Below are positions 1 through 11,456 of a stretch of DNA of 64,000 nucleotides, one piece after another. The notes under the pieces are model-generated. The model saw only the letters and a list, made by a program, of their open reading frames with translations. It did no database searches and was not told the origin of the DNA. The translations under genes and the position numbers were made by a program. This stretch comes from Hirudo medicinalis. Lineage: Eukaryota; Annelida; Clitellata; Hirudinida; Hirudinidae. The stretch spans positions 24,693 to 88,692 of the forward strand of contig MPNW01000065.1 in assembly GCA_011800805.1 (NCBI GenBank), in the 5' to 3' direction. Positions within the stretch are counted from its first letter, which is position 1, and each line of letters starts with the position of its first letter.

Positions 1-89
1 GGAGAGAAGGATGGTATGAGGATAAATGTCATATCAACAATTAACTTCAATTCTCAGGAATGGTCAACGCTTATTAACTTAAAACAATA

Positions 90-347
90 GAGGATGTTGA
101 TTGTTTTCAACCACCATGCGTTGAAGAATTCAACAATGAAGTTATTGCCAACATTGTTCAAAATAGAGGAACTCCTCCAAACATTCCATGCCACAGTCAG
201 GCAGTTGAAAGAGCTGTTAAGCTGATTTCTGATTTATCAAAGAAGGCAGTCAGTCTTAGCAAAAGATATAACCTAATTCTTGCAAAATGAAAAAGTAGGA
301 TGGACAGGAAATGTTTTAAGACCAAAAAAGACTACAATTTATCCTAG
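90..347 (+). pseudogene. Fragment of a repeated, probably transposon-derived ORF
   Basis: One frame reads as protein-like sequence for about 86 codons, including NIPCHSQAVERAVKL and, after a single in-frame TGA near position 288, KTKKDYNLS. From memory, similar 'PCH(S/T)QAVER..KLV' segments recur in uncharacterised, repeated ORFs of invertebrates. I cannot name the family. There is no start codon context, and the window edge cuts the upstream part. The internal stop and the lack of flanking exons suggest a dead copy. Confidence 0.4.
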
Positions 348-420
348 TTATTGTCAATAAATATTAAAATTTTACAATCACATCCATTTTTTACTTTTCC
401 ATCACCATAATAACATATTT

Positions 421-448
421 GAGGCCCAAAATTTGTCGGCGGCCCTGG
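421..448 (+). repeat. hAT-like terminal fragment, copy 1
   Basis: The sequence ends in TTTGTCGGCGGCCCTGG and matches the motifs at 13294-13324 (same strand) and 3566-3596 (opposite strand). Read outward, the other strand begins CAGGGCC, which is typical of hAT-type inverted repeats. No partner end was found close by. Confidence 0.45.
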
Positions 449-1619
449 CTCTGGAGCTTGGAGCTTGTTCATTAATGAAATAGTTTTAACCCATAAATAC
501 ACGTATTTTCCTCAGGCCCGGAATTAATATTCGCCAATGTCACCCAGTGCCTAGTGTGAACCGGCGTTCATAGTTCGAACGAAACTCCCTGTGGTTGTTC
601 AGGAATGAATTCTGCAGGCAATGAATTTACCAACTTATGTAGTCGGGACCATAAAGGCTGAAAAGGTGCAAATGTTATTACATTATTAAATAATTTCAGA
701 TAATAATAATTATTAAAACTAAGTGAAGGAAACTAATTGGACTTGGAAGAAAATCAAACATTGCCTGATGTTGTTAAATGTTTTGTGATTATACGGATGC
801 ACTTTTTTTTTATATTTGGTCCGGCAGAACCCGATTTTCTGAGCGACAAGTTGTGGCTTGTTTTGCAAATCTGCGGGTGGAGGTGTCTTTAGAGATCGGC
901 GGTAAGCATTTATATGGAACATAATATAAAGATTTCAAAGTATTGGGTATGTTGCTGAATGTCATGTGAGCAATCAGATGCAGCTTTTTCTTTTAATTGG
1001 TCCGGTAAAACTTGATTTTGAACGAACAATTTAAGCAATAAGGCCAACCGACTAGAGAAGATTTTATAGGCTTTTAACAGGCCAATATGAACCAGGAAAG
1101 GGAAGCATCCTTGCCCCTGGAGAGAAGAAAAATATTTTTTGTGCTGAGAATGTTAAATTTGTGATCTAAACTGAATGCTAAAATCAAGCAAAATAACTTT
1201 TGTTGCTTCAAATTGTAAACTAATTTTAAGACTGCAGTAGAAATCAGTAATTAATTTAATTCTTGGTGTGAATTTAATTAGTTTTTAAATTATTTATCAC
1301 TTAAACTCATCTAATATTTTATTCTGAATTACTTTCAATTTTATCATTAAATTTTGGTTTCTTTAACAAAGTTCATCAAAAAAACAAAATTTTAATTATC
1401 AATATTAAAATATCTTATTAGTACATATCTACCATTCATTCTAGGTTTTTTTTCTGTACCTTGGGCATTCGTCAGCGGATGTTCCTTTTCTCAGATGGTT
1501 GTGTCGGGTCTTGAGCTTGCGTTTTTTTATTTCTATTTCCGGCAAATAAGCCGAGTGGCCTGGTTATTGTACTAAGTCATCGACTATTGCTGGGTACATA
1601 GATATTGGCTGTGTGTATG

Positions 1620-2010
1620 GCGCAAAATGATTAGTTTGTGACCAAAGAAAAGCCATTGACAATTATTTGATTACCGAACCCGCATGATGTGATTTCCGTG
1701 TTTCATATGAATTTCTGATTCAAGTATTTTGATACCTGATGGGTTCGCTACATTAAAATAAAAGTTTTATTCGGCTCAATGAGGAAAATAGCTCTCTTAA
1801 TTTCGTGACGACATACGAGATCCAACTCCGAGAGCCTAAATGATATTTATGTTATCGATTGTTAGTCTCAAGTGATGTTTTTCCGTGTTTCATATGACAA
1901 AATGATTCAATCTTATTTATACTGATGAGACTGCTGAAAGTTGTATAACTTTTATTGGCAAGTAAATATTAAAATGATTAGTTTAGCATTGCTAACAGGG
2001 TGCAAAACGT
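1620..2010 (+). repeat. Degenerate tandem repeat, unit about 180 bp
   Basis: Two diverged copies of the block TTCCGTGTTTCATATGA lie near 1692 and 1879. Each is followed by GATTCAA, then a CTGATG motif and TTTTATT. An AAAATGATTAGTTT block occurs near 1625 and again near 1971. The spacing suggests roughly two units of about 180-190 bp. The second copy reads CTGATGAGACTGCTGAAAG, superficially like a hammerhead ribozyme core. Confidence 0.4.
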
Positions 2011-3565
2011 TGGTGGGAGGTGTATTTTATCGGTTTTAGTTTTCACAAGCTCATTTTACAAGTTTCACATGCATCAGATTCAGAATAACTTTCTGATGAA
2101 CTTAGGTCTTCAGAACCACTGTCAACATAAATATTAATATCATAATGCATCATTTGACAGAAATATATGGGCTCTGTACTTCTCTGAACTTTCTGTTTCA
2201 CTGAAAAAAGTTTAGCATTCAGTTATGAAAAGGTTAATGTGATTGTATTTCTATTCTATTCTATACCTATCAGATGAACTCTCTGTTTCACAATTCGACA
2301 AATCTGAAATGGAGTTGCGGCAGATGTACGTTATGTGTAATTGTTTTATACACTTGGTATAATGTTTGAAACTCACCCATAGAGATTTTTTCCTTTAGCA
2401 GTGAATTGAATTTTATGGCATTTTCATTTTTAGGTTCATGGTAGAGTACTGAATGAGTGTATTAACTTGGTAAACGTTTATGATATGTGATTTCAGTATT
2501 GAGAAAATCTTAACTTATTTCATTGAGCTTCAGAGCACTTTCATACTTCCCTTCCATAGTGTAATTCAGAAACTTGTAGGTAAATCATTTCATAAAAATA
2601 TCTTGATTAATAAATGGCACATGAGGAGCAATTACCTGTAGGAAAATTTCATTGGGAGCCTTTGGGGGGGTACCATTGATGATCTTTTGTTTTTTGTCAG
2701 TTGACATACCTTCAAGATTTTCATTAAAATGTATAGGTAGTAATGCACTGAAAAAATAATTAAACGTTTGTTTTTTGTAGCACTGGGAAGCTAATCAAAA
2801 GAGTTTGTTGGTATAAGACTTGATTTTAAGTAATAGAGTAATGGTTATAGAAATTACGCTGCTTATTGCTGGCCCCTCTAGCAGAAATGTAATTAATTAA
2901 CATTTTACACTGTTTTCTTCCAAATGGCATTTTTAGTCACAATTTTGAAGCCATGGTTCACTGCCTGTGTTTTACGTTTTTATTCTGAGATTTTAAATGA
3001 CCCATATCTTCGTGAGAGAGTGAGGAGGGTCGGTTCAAGAGTTTCATAAAATACATTAATTAAATATTAAGGGCATGCACATGACATGATTTCGCTAAAG
3101 TTGTCGCTGCGATTCCTAAAGAATGTTGCTTTAAAAATTATCCCAGAACGGATTCATTATCGTAATTTATCATGAAAGATCGAAATAGTGACATTCTTTA
3201 CAAGCTGAATTTACACCATTTAATAATGATTTGAAGAATAAACTCACCTGTCACAAAAACGTGAGTCCGGAATGATGACTGAAAAAAATGCTAGCTAGGC
3301 AAAACAAACCACGCTTAACCCTCCTTCCGAGTTATAATCAACGCTTGATCGTTCTCATTAGCAACGGTGTTGTCCATACTAAGTTTGATGTTACTACACT
3401 CCAGTAAATTAATTTTCGGTTGGATTACTTATTATCCGGACCTGAATATTATGCGTGGCTAGAGTGGTTTTTACAATTTTATGTAAAAACGCGAGGTTTA
3501 AAAAATATTTGAAAAGATGCAGTAACACAACTTCAGCGTTTTAAATTAATGTGGGCTATCTGCGA

Positions 3566-3596
3566 CCAGGGCCACCGACAGAAATTTCGGGCCCCT
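3566..3596 (-). repeat. hAT-like terminal fragment, copy 2 (inverted)
   Basis: Reverse complement of the motif at 13294-13324, with one mismatch in the GGC(C/T)GGC part. On the plus strand it starts CCAGGGCCACCGACAG. No intact matching element surrounds it. Confidence 0.45.
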
Positions 3597-3802
3597 ATAT
3601 TATGTATGTCTATTTGGTGATGTAAAAGCAAAGAAGATCATGAAACTAATACTTAAAAACCCGGGCGGGCCTAAAAAAAGCTGCAGGATAGCATAGATGT
3701 ACTTTACCTAACACAATAACTTGATATTATAATTATATTAAATAATCCGCGATCTTTTTCGTTGTTTAACTATTTGCACTTGTAGTATTGACATGTAAGT
3801 TT

Positions 3803-5110
3803 TTAATTGTATATATTATGACAAAGCAGTAAACTGTTAAACGCTTCAAAAACCGCATTATTACTATCAATTACATCATTAGAATTAAAACCACACTTCA
3901 AAATTATTTTAGTTTTTTGCCCAATATACACCCAGTCCAAAATAGATAGGAAGTACCCATTTTTTGATGATATGTCAACCAACATTTTACGAAAATTACT
4001 CAACTTTTGGTGTGATATGTAGATTGTGCTTCGAAAGTTTTACATTGAATTTGGTGAAATATTATTTTCAACCTTAATAAAAAAAATCCCAAATTTTTTT
4101 ATTTGTTTATGTTTATGTTTCTCTTGGAAGAAGGTATTGTCAGTTTGGGAGTATGGATTGTAGCGTTATCCTGTTGAAATACATAATTAATTAAATACTT
4201 AGATATAATCTGCTAATTTTTGCTTTCCTTGTAGAAAATGCTAGATCAGTGAGTCCATCTGTGAAATTACTGCCATCATGAATCATGACTGTTCCAGTTC
4301 CATGATTTCTGCTATAAAATGACTTCTTTAATCTGATGTCATGTCAATAAAACTGATAGCCATCAGGTTCATCTGAATTTTTTTCATCAGAAAAAATTAT
4401 GTTGGTCCAACCTTCTCTCCTTGATAACATATTTTTGGCCCACTGAACTCTGGCAATTTTATGGTGTTCTTGCAGAGCTAGAACCTTCAATCTCCGTTGA
4501 TATTTTAAAATCTTGCTCGCATTTAAGTAATTTATTACTGTATTCTTAGAAACAGTTAAATTTAATTCTGTTCTTAGCTGGTTGTTAGAATATTTACCTT
4601 AAGGTGCTCTCCTCACCAGCAGTCTCTCCTGTTTGGCAGACAATTTCTTCTTTCTTCCTGGAGATTTCTTGGTTCCATAGTCTTCAGGAGCATTGAAATA
4701 ATTAGAAATAACATTTATGGACCTGTTGAGCCCTTTAGCAATCCTCTATCTTGAATAATTGGCTTTCCTAAAGGCTTCAATCCTCCCCTTCTCATTTTCG
4801 GACAATGTTTTACCTCTACCCATCACTAAACTGTTATTAATAACCTAAAAATGAAAATTTCTTGAACGTAGTGTTTATATACCACAGAAACCTTCTTTGA
4901 AGCTTATTTGCACCTTGTTAAATTAATTTTGTAGCTCATATGCAAACTCCTTTCTATCTTTTTTGGACGGCCCAAAAACACATTTTTACGTAATTTACGA
5001 GTTTTATTATTCTATGGAGTCCAAATTTTGCAAGATGTCTTATATGTGGTAAAGTGACCTAATGTCCAAATTTGAATAAATTCCATTGTTTCATGTTTCA
5101 TTGTTTCTAT
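3803..5110 (-). mobile_element. Degenerate Tc3-like (Tc1/mariner) transposon
   Basis: Reading down from an ATG near 4829, the minus strand encodes a broken Tc1/mariner-superfamily transposase. It opens MGRGKTLSENEKGRIEAFRK, continues with APEDYGTKKSPGRKKKLS and FSDEKN, and ends with a GTGTVMI motif. Order and content match the Tc3 subfamily: helix-turn-helix DNA-binding part, then DDE catalytic part. Several in-frame stops and frame changes show that it is dead. About 150 bp on each side (roughly 3800-3962 and 4948-5110) are diverged inverted copies of one another, as expected for long Tc3-type terminal repeats. A third copy of this terminal sequence lies at 46484-46670. Exact ends and the TA target duplication are not clear. 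Confidence 0.7.
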
Positions 5111-6003
5111 ATTGGACATGGTAAATCGAATATCTGGTTTGGGGGTGAACTTCCTCAAAAACTAAATCCAATTAATTTCTTTTCCCTTATTTTTGAACAA
5201 ACGTTCATCGATTTTTTGACACAGGAACATGGGGTTCAAAAAAAGTGATAGCTCTAATGTCCACAGAACTTCTCACGCCCTTTACATTAATCCATTGGAG
5301 GATAGTTGGGGGATATCAGCACTCGATTACAATTGTTAAATCCAATACCTGAGAATAATTTTAAAATGGAGTAAATGATGTCAATTGCACAAATCAGGGG
5401 CAACTTGTTAGTTCACACCAAAGGATCAAGATTTTCGACGAAGATGAAAGACATATGCGTGAAAGTCTTCACATGGTCACTTTATGCAATCCAGGCAACG
5501 TAAAGCACTCGAGCACCAATGACACACTTTCAAATTATCATCAATAAAATGAGTTGAAGATCTGCTGCATCCTAAGCTATACATACAAGAGTCACACAAT
5601 GACAAGTCACAAATTGAATTTAATTCACAACACACATAAAAAAATAACTGAAAATAATGAATTGATTATGCTTGGCTGACTTTCGTCACTCAAGATCTTT
5701 CACCAACAATAAGGGTTAAATCCTAAACGCAAAAGATTGAAATTCAAACAAACATCTTTGTTGTTGAAGCTCCAGATACATTGTCTACATGCATAGCAAT
5801 CAAAGAGTTCAAAAAAGAGTTTGGCACTAAATTAAAATTAAGAGTTATTTCAATAATGACAAAAAGACACAAGAATAAATAACGACGGAAATCATAAAAA
5901 GGAAAACAAAAAAAATTCTATTGCATAATTCATCACAGGCAGTAGAACTATCACCAAGAAGACTCTGGAAGGTATGTACAAATCTTGCGTAACATGAACA
6001 ACG
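5111..6003. other. 3' flank of the NCLX gene
   Basis: No coding sequence is recognised. The part nearest 6003 is presumably the NCLX 3' untranslated region, because the gene is transcribed leftward and its stop codon is at 6004-6006. The rest is AT-rich and featureless by eye. Confidence 0.4.
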
Positions 6004-9000
6004 CTAAAATTGTACGACATGATTTTCCACAAGAATTGCCATGACCAAGAAAGCTACGTATAAAATAATCAGGTAGGCTCCATAAACTCTTCCAACGTTG
6101 AACCTTCGCAGGGGAATGATTAACAGGGACGACAACAAGCTGATTGTCAAGGTGCCCAACAAAACAGCTTGAATCGGTTCATAGTTGACCTGGAACAAAT
6201 TGAGGACAGCATTAAGTAATTGAAATAGATTATAATTAACACTGAAGAGACATTCAACCCATATAGCCCTTTGATAACAGTGCATTAACTTTCACTTTCC
6301 TAGGAAGCAATTCATGAGATACAACTCTCCAATTAGCATTGAAGACAGGCAATTATAAATATTTTTATAATAGTCTAAACTCAATTAAATTTCATAGACA
6401 AAATGCAACTTTGATGTATTATTGAAGTTAGAACTTGATAATAGTTGAGTAAAATACATTACATTAATTATTAATTAAGTATTGCTGATGGATAAGCAGG
6501 TTGTAATTACTGGTATCATTTTAGAAGGCTCCCCCAAAGTGGCCACTGTGAATGGTATTCCAATTCCAAGCAATGTGTCTAAGGATAAAAGTGAAGGATA
6601 AACTCATCCAATTACCAAGAGATAAATTTGTTCAAGTCTGCTTGGGTTGAAATAATTATCCAAAAAATTAATAACGTCTAAAACTGAAATAAAATATGAG
6701 TTACTCTACATATTAAAGCAAGATTGAATTAATTCTGGAGTTTGACAATATTTATTGTATATTTTTCATCAAATTCTAGACAAAGATATGCTTGGACACA
6801 TTTTAAAATTTTATAAGTATTTGACAATCTCTGCAACAATGTTTCTAATTATATGTTTCCATTACATAAACTATATATATAGTTTAACTTATATATATAC
6901 AAATATGTAAATGATATCCGAACAAGAAAATACAATAAAAATAAAGACATTATTGAAGGAATTGTAGACTTGTAGGCCAGAAGAACAGCTCCCATTAAAC
7001 CTTAATCTCAATTTGTTTTGTACATTCTAATGTGCATTAAAGTATGACATGTAATATTGTTGGTGATCAAACTAAAAAAGGTAAAAGGCATCCAAAAGGA
7101 TACTGAATAATGGTCCCCCAAAACATGCCGAAAATCCGGCCCTCGGGTAGCCCTTCCTGGCCATAGCTATATCTGATATATAGTCTGCAACAATTTAAAA
7201 TTAGAGCCTTTATTCAAGCATGTTAAAACAACAATTTCTTCACCTCCAATACTGTTCCCCCAGGCTAAGAGAGTCAAGCCCAAAATAGCACTACTAATAC
7301 TGAAAACAATTCCAAACATCTGGAAAAGAATGTAAATTCAAAGAAAATATTTTTTTATTATTAAATTTGTGAATCTCATAAAATATCATTTGTTATTCCC
7401 ATTTAAATTTGTAATTGGCAATGTAACCTCTCTGTCCCATTTTGCTACTTTTCACATTTCCATCACAAAAACACTAATAATCCAAATCAGTAGTTTGCAT
7501 AATGAGCATTACCTGCAGTATGTTGATGATTTCCCCAGCAATAGCCTTGATCCATAATACTGCCACAAAGAAGCCAGCAAAAGCAAACACCTGAAATGTT
7601 GCGTATGATAATAATAATAATAATACCACAATGAAATTGTGTTTAACCAACAGCATGATAAGAAGGAGGCCTTGAACAATGAGAAGTAAGGCATACGAGC
7701 ACACCCAACAAGATTCCACCTATGAGCACCAGAGCATACACAGGAAATACTCCACCGATTTTATAAAGTGCATCTGAAATTGAGTCGATGCAAAACGAAT
7801 AAAATTCATAAATACTTTTGCACTCAAAAACTACTTTAACTCACATTCGTAATTCATGGCAAAGATGCTAAATGTGAGAGCTGTTGGACAATGAAAAACA
7901 TTGAGAGGTTTGCTCCAGTTTTGGAGAGGGCAGTTCTTGTCTACCACCGGAGCCGTCAATTTGAACGCAAACAATGCAGGAGCCTATTTAATATACATAA
8001 TAATAATATACATAATTGACGTGTTTATGTTTTAATTCCTTAATTTTATTTGTTCCTTAATCACAACATGTATCTAGTAAATATGGTAGAGGTCCAATTG
8101 GACATACATACATGTCTTTACCATTATTTCTGTTAGTAGCCTTAATATTTTGATCAAATAAAAGAAGAAATAATCACTTTTATTATGCTAAATATTCTCT
8201 CCAGATTTCCTGAGTTTTTCCACTCGACAATGTCGACAGGAGATAAAGCATACAGGAACCTTTGCATTTCCGTTAGCTCTTCGTGCACGGATATCCGAGC
8301 AGCAGGCAGCAAGGGAAGATCTTCTAAATTGCGAATTATGTAAATGTTTGAACAAACAACATTAAATGAGATTTTATATGTATGCATGATTTTTAATTTT
8401 ATAAGTGCTAATTTGAATTATAATGTTGATGTTATTTATATGCAATCATCCTTGAAACGTGATGAACCAATTCATTGTTAAAGAATACTATATAATTATA
8501 TTATCACTATTATATAATTGAAATCACCTCATGACATGGTTTACAAAAAGTAAAACATTTTATGTTGTTGAAATTACTTTACAATGACATTATTATTCAA
8601 GAAACAACAATATTACCACTATAATTCAAATGATATGGTCTTAATAAGTCTTTTTTTTACTTTCCAGTAAGTCTAAAGCAACTTGTTGATGCAACAAAGA
8701 AACTCAGAAAATTGTTACATGCAATATTATATTTTTTTTAGATTCATTTTAAAAAATTTTTTTTTATTGAGCCATACAATTAAATATACATATTAAATGT
8801 CAACAAAAAAGTAAAATGCCAAAAGCTCAAGGATCAGTCCTAAGGGAATGATGTCCCGCCATCAGGACTGCCCAGACCAAATTTAAAGGTTGACATTAGT
8901 CTATGGATAATAAAAATTAGATGGATAATTAACGACATTATTCAAATGATGGTGACTCGACAATGAATGCTTTAAACATGCGATTCATTCGTTCGTTATA

Positions 9001-11456
9001 AAAAGAACAACCTAAGAAGATTGAAATGCTGATAAAACAACAGGCAATCTGCTCACCTTGTTCACAGATCTCAACATGAGGTAGTTTAAAGTTATCACTA
9101 TTTATGTATTCCTCTTCTTCCATAAAGCTATTTCTGGAGTCTGCTTAAAACAATACCTTGCATAAATTCTGATGAATTTGACCGATGCCGCACGGCAATT
9201 ACACGCGATCTAAATTTATCGAATGTTAACAGGAAAATTGATAATTAAGAAATTATGTAACAAGCCAATTGACAACCATTTCTGACTGGCTCTGCTGGTC
9301 TGAAGTTGTCACTGTCTAAAAACTGTTGTCTCTCTTCAGACAAAATGTTAGGATCTGATGAATATTCATTGTTAAAGGATATGATTAATATTAACACTGC
9401 ATTGTGTTTGACAAAATGTCACTAAACTTAAAAGGTTTAATGCACGATTTAAGTAAAGTCTACTTTTGGTGCTGCTTGTCCACCTACTTCAATATCGTGT
9501 CATGCCAAGAAATAAAGTTAACACATTAACATCAACTCAGATAAATTTCAAAATCAAATCATATGGTTGGTGAACTGCTCTTATCTTAATTTATAATGAA
9601 AAGGCTCTGCCTAGATAATGGCGTGCGCATGTAAATTCAATTACCTTAATAATAATAATAATAATAATAATAATAGCAATAACAATATCAACAATTATAT
9701 ACAAACCTGCCTGGGCAGACAGCCCTGACTTCTTAATTTTCTGATTTACAACCCTGCCTATGAGAACAACAGCCACATACAGTCCATAACCAATGATAAA
9801 ACCTGCCGGGAATCAAACAACACGAACATCCTTAGGATGACTAATCCCTTCCGACGCCATAAAAATAACAAACCGGCAGCCTCGTAAATATTAATGGAGC
9901 CATTGTAACAGATGTAGAAAGTGAAGTAGGTGGTGACCATGTAAAAGATTATGTCCCTCAGAAAAGGCCTTTCCATTGATTTGAAGGGCATGGCGATAGC
10001 AATCGAGCCAACTACGATGGTCGTTAAGAACACTCCGGCACCTGAATAGGCAAATGTAAATGAATTTTTTTAACAATTCTACAATGAAATCTTGTCAAAT
10101 ATTTCCCATTAACATTTGCAATAATAGCTCATTCATGTTAACGTATCTAATGATACTTAATAAAATGAAAACTACCTATGAGAGCCCCAAATATCAGTCC
10201 CGTGTCTCCATGCTTCATGTTTCGAACGGCAGCAATGGCTGAGAACACGTCCGGTGCTCCATTCCCAAAAGCTAACAAAGTGATGCCTTGTTTAGTTGCT
10301 AAGGAAAAATCATTAGACATGCTAATCGTCTAAGAAAATGAAATGAAAAAGTCTCCAAAAGGATATTGCTATGTTGTCACTCATCCTCAGCACTTTTGCT
10401 ATGATGATAAGAGAGGGACAAAAGCTGAAAAATAAAATAACAGAGATACTTTCTGGTTGCCAAATTATGCACTACACGAACAACAAAATAAGAAATAATT
10501 TGGAAATCCATAAAATTTATATAATATTGATTTAAAAATCAATAAAAAAGGAAATGATTATCTAATAGTTTTTTTAAATAATGAAAAGCTAGAGTTTCAA
10601 ATTACAACAACAGAAAGTACAAAGCAGACTTTAAAATTTATTTATAAAAATAGCAAACACAAGAAATGAAAATCCTTACAAATTTGATGCTGCTACAGCC
10701 AGAGCCACAAACAGGAATGCAAGCCATAGAATCTGCAAACAATCATTTTATTTAAAAAAAAGCTATAAACCTTTGAGACTAATAAACATTGTGAAAGTTA
10801 TAGTTAAATAGTGCAATAGTTAAATGGCAAAATAATAACTTATAAATAGTAATAAACCAATCCACTAACATGGATTGTTACTCCGAGAGGAAAAAGTTGG
10901 AAGGGAAATGAACAATAAAGGAATATTGTGTACTCAAATAACCCTTCCTCCACATAACAATCAGGAACAGACTTGACGAATTCACACCTCTGACTCTCAT
11001 TGACAGCATAAACACTTTCACACTGAAAGAAAATAGTTTTTAATTTGATAGTGATTGGTGTTTGAACCAATGACATGCAAGACAATTTTAAGAACTAATA
11101 AATATGTTGAATAAGATCTCGAGACTCAAAAAATTAATTTTAGTGTTTGACTTAACAGGATACCTATGGATACCTACTAGGAACATTAACAACAATTGAT
11201 TAAATTCTGATTTCCTTCTCCAGCATTGTTACATAGTTTAATGCTTCTAAAACCAAATGCATGAAGGCCTTACACAATTTTAAACGACCACTACATCATA
11301 TAATTCATTACATGAATTATGTTTATGACAGAAAGTGCACGCATCTAAGACGATGTAAGGTTTAATCGCTTGATATTTAATGCGCCCGCATTTAACAAAC
11401 AAAAATGCTAAAATATAGTAGATTATTAACAATTTTAAGCATAAACGCATAAACAT
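6004..11456 (-). CDS. SLC8B1: Mitochondrial-type Na+/Ca2+ exchanger NCLX
   Basis: Sixteen exons give a 593-residue protein; human NCLX has 584. Exons, 5' to 3': 11456-11295, 11022-10870, 10732-10680, 10424-10367, 10287-10176, 10041-9874, 9802-9707, 9140-9057, 8323-8178, 7983-7845, 7773-7652, 7590-7513, 7319-7244, 7184-7104, 6578-6511, 6189-6004. All phases join and the total is divisible by three. The N-terminus (MFMRLCLKLL...) is hydrophobic, like a signal or targeting segment. Next comes the NCLX-specific cysteine region with CEFVKSVPDC. Both alpha repeats keep their ion-binding residues: GNGAPD at about 150-155 and WGNSIGD at about 477-483. Family members export Ca2+ from the mitochondrial matrix in exchange for Na+. 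Two introns carry U12-type splice signals and are listed separately. An unassigned open stretch near 11480-11570, ending in CAG before GTTTGC, may be an upstream noncoding exon. Confidence 0.93.
6579..7103 (-). other. U12-type GT-AG intron (NCLX intron 14)
   Basis: On the coding strand the donor reads GTATCCTTTT, the U12 consensus. The 3' end reads TATCCTTCACTTTTATCCTTAG, placing a branch-site-like TCCTTCAC about 13 nt before the AG. The intron is phase 1 and interrupts the second alpha repeat after CFGGPLF. Confidence 0.7.
9648..9675 (+). repeat. (AAT)n microsatellite
   Basis: About nine uninterrupted AAT/TAA units inside an NCLX intron, just past the exon ending at 9707. Confidence 0.9.
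10288..10366 (-). other. U12-type intron with AT...AA ends (NCLX intron 4)
   Basis: The donor on the coding strand is ATATCCTTTT, the textbook U12 AT-type donor. There is no GT at this position. A branch-site-like TTCCTTAGC lies 12 nt before the next exon, and the intron is 79 nt. Conserved protein sequence fixes the junction between SDNIA and GITLLAFGNG. The frame is kept only if the intron ends ...AACAA. Ending at AC two bases earlier, or at AAG one base later, would shift the frame. Confidence 0.65.

Larger units (their letters stand above)
348..3565. other. AT-rich noncoding stretch with repeat fragments
   Basis: No gene is recognised here on either strand. The stretch holds a hAT-like end fragment (421-448) and a degenerate tandem repeat (about 1620-2010). 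The only longer open frame, on the minus strand near 719-922, has no recognisable similarity and sits in low-complexity sequence. Confidence 0.5.

Noticed and set aside
1930..1960. Functional hammerhead ribozyme
   Set aside because: Stem II would have only one or two pairs and one extra base, and stem I pairing is poor. Kept only as a hammerhead-like motif in the tandem repeat.
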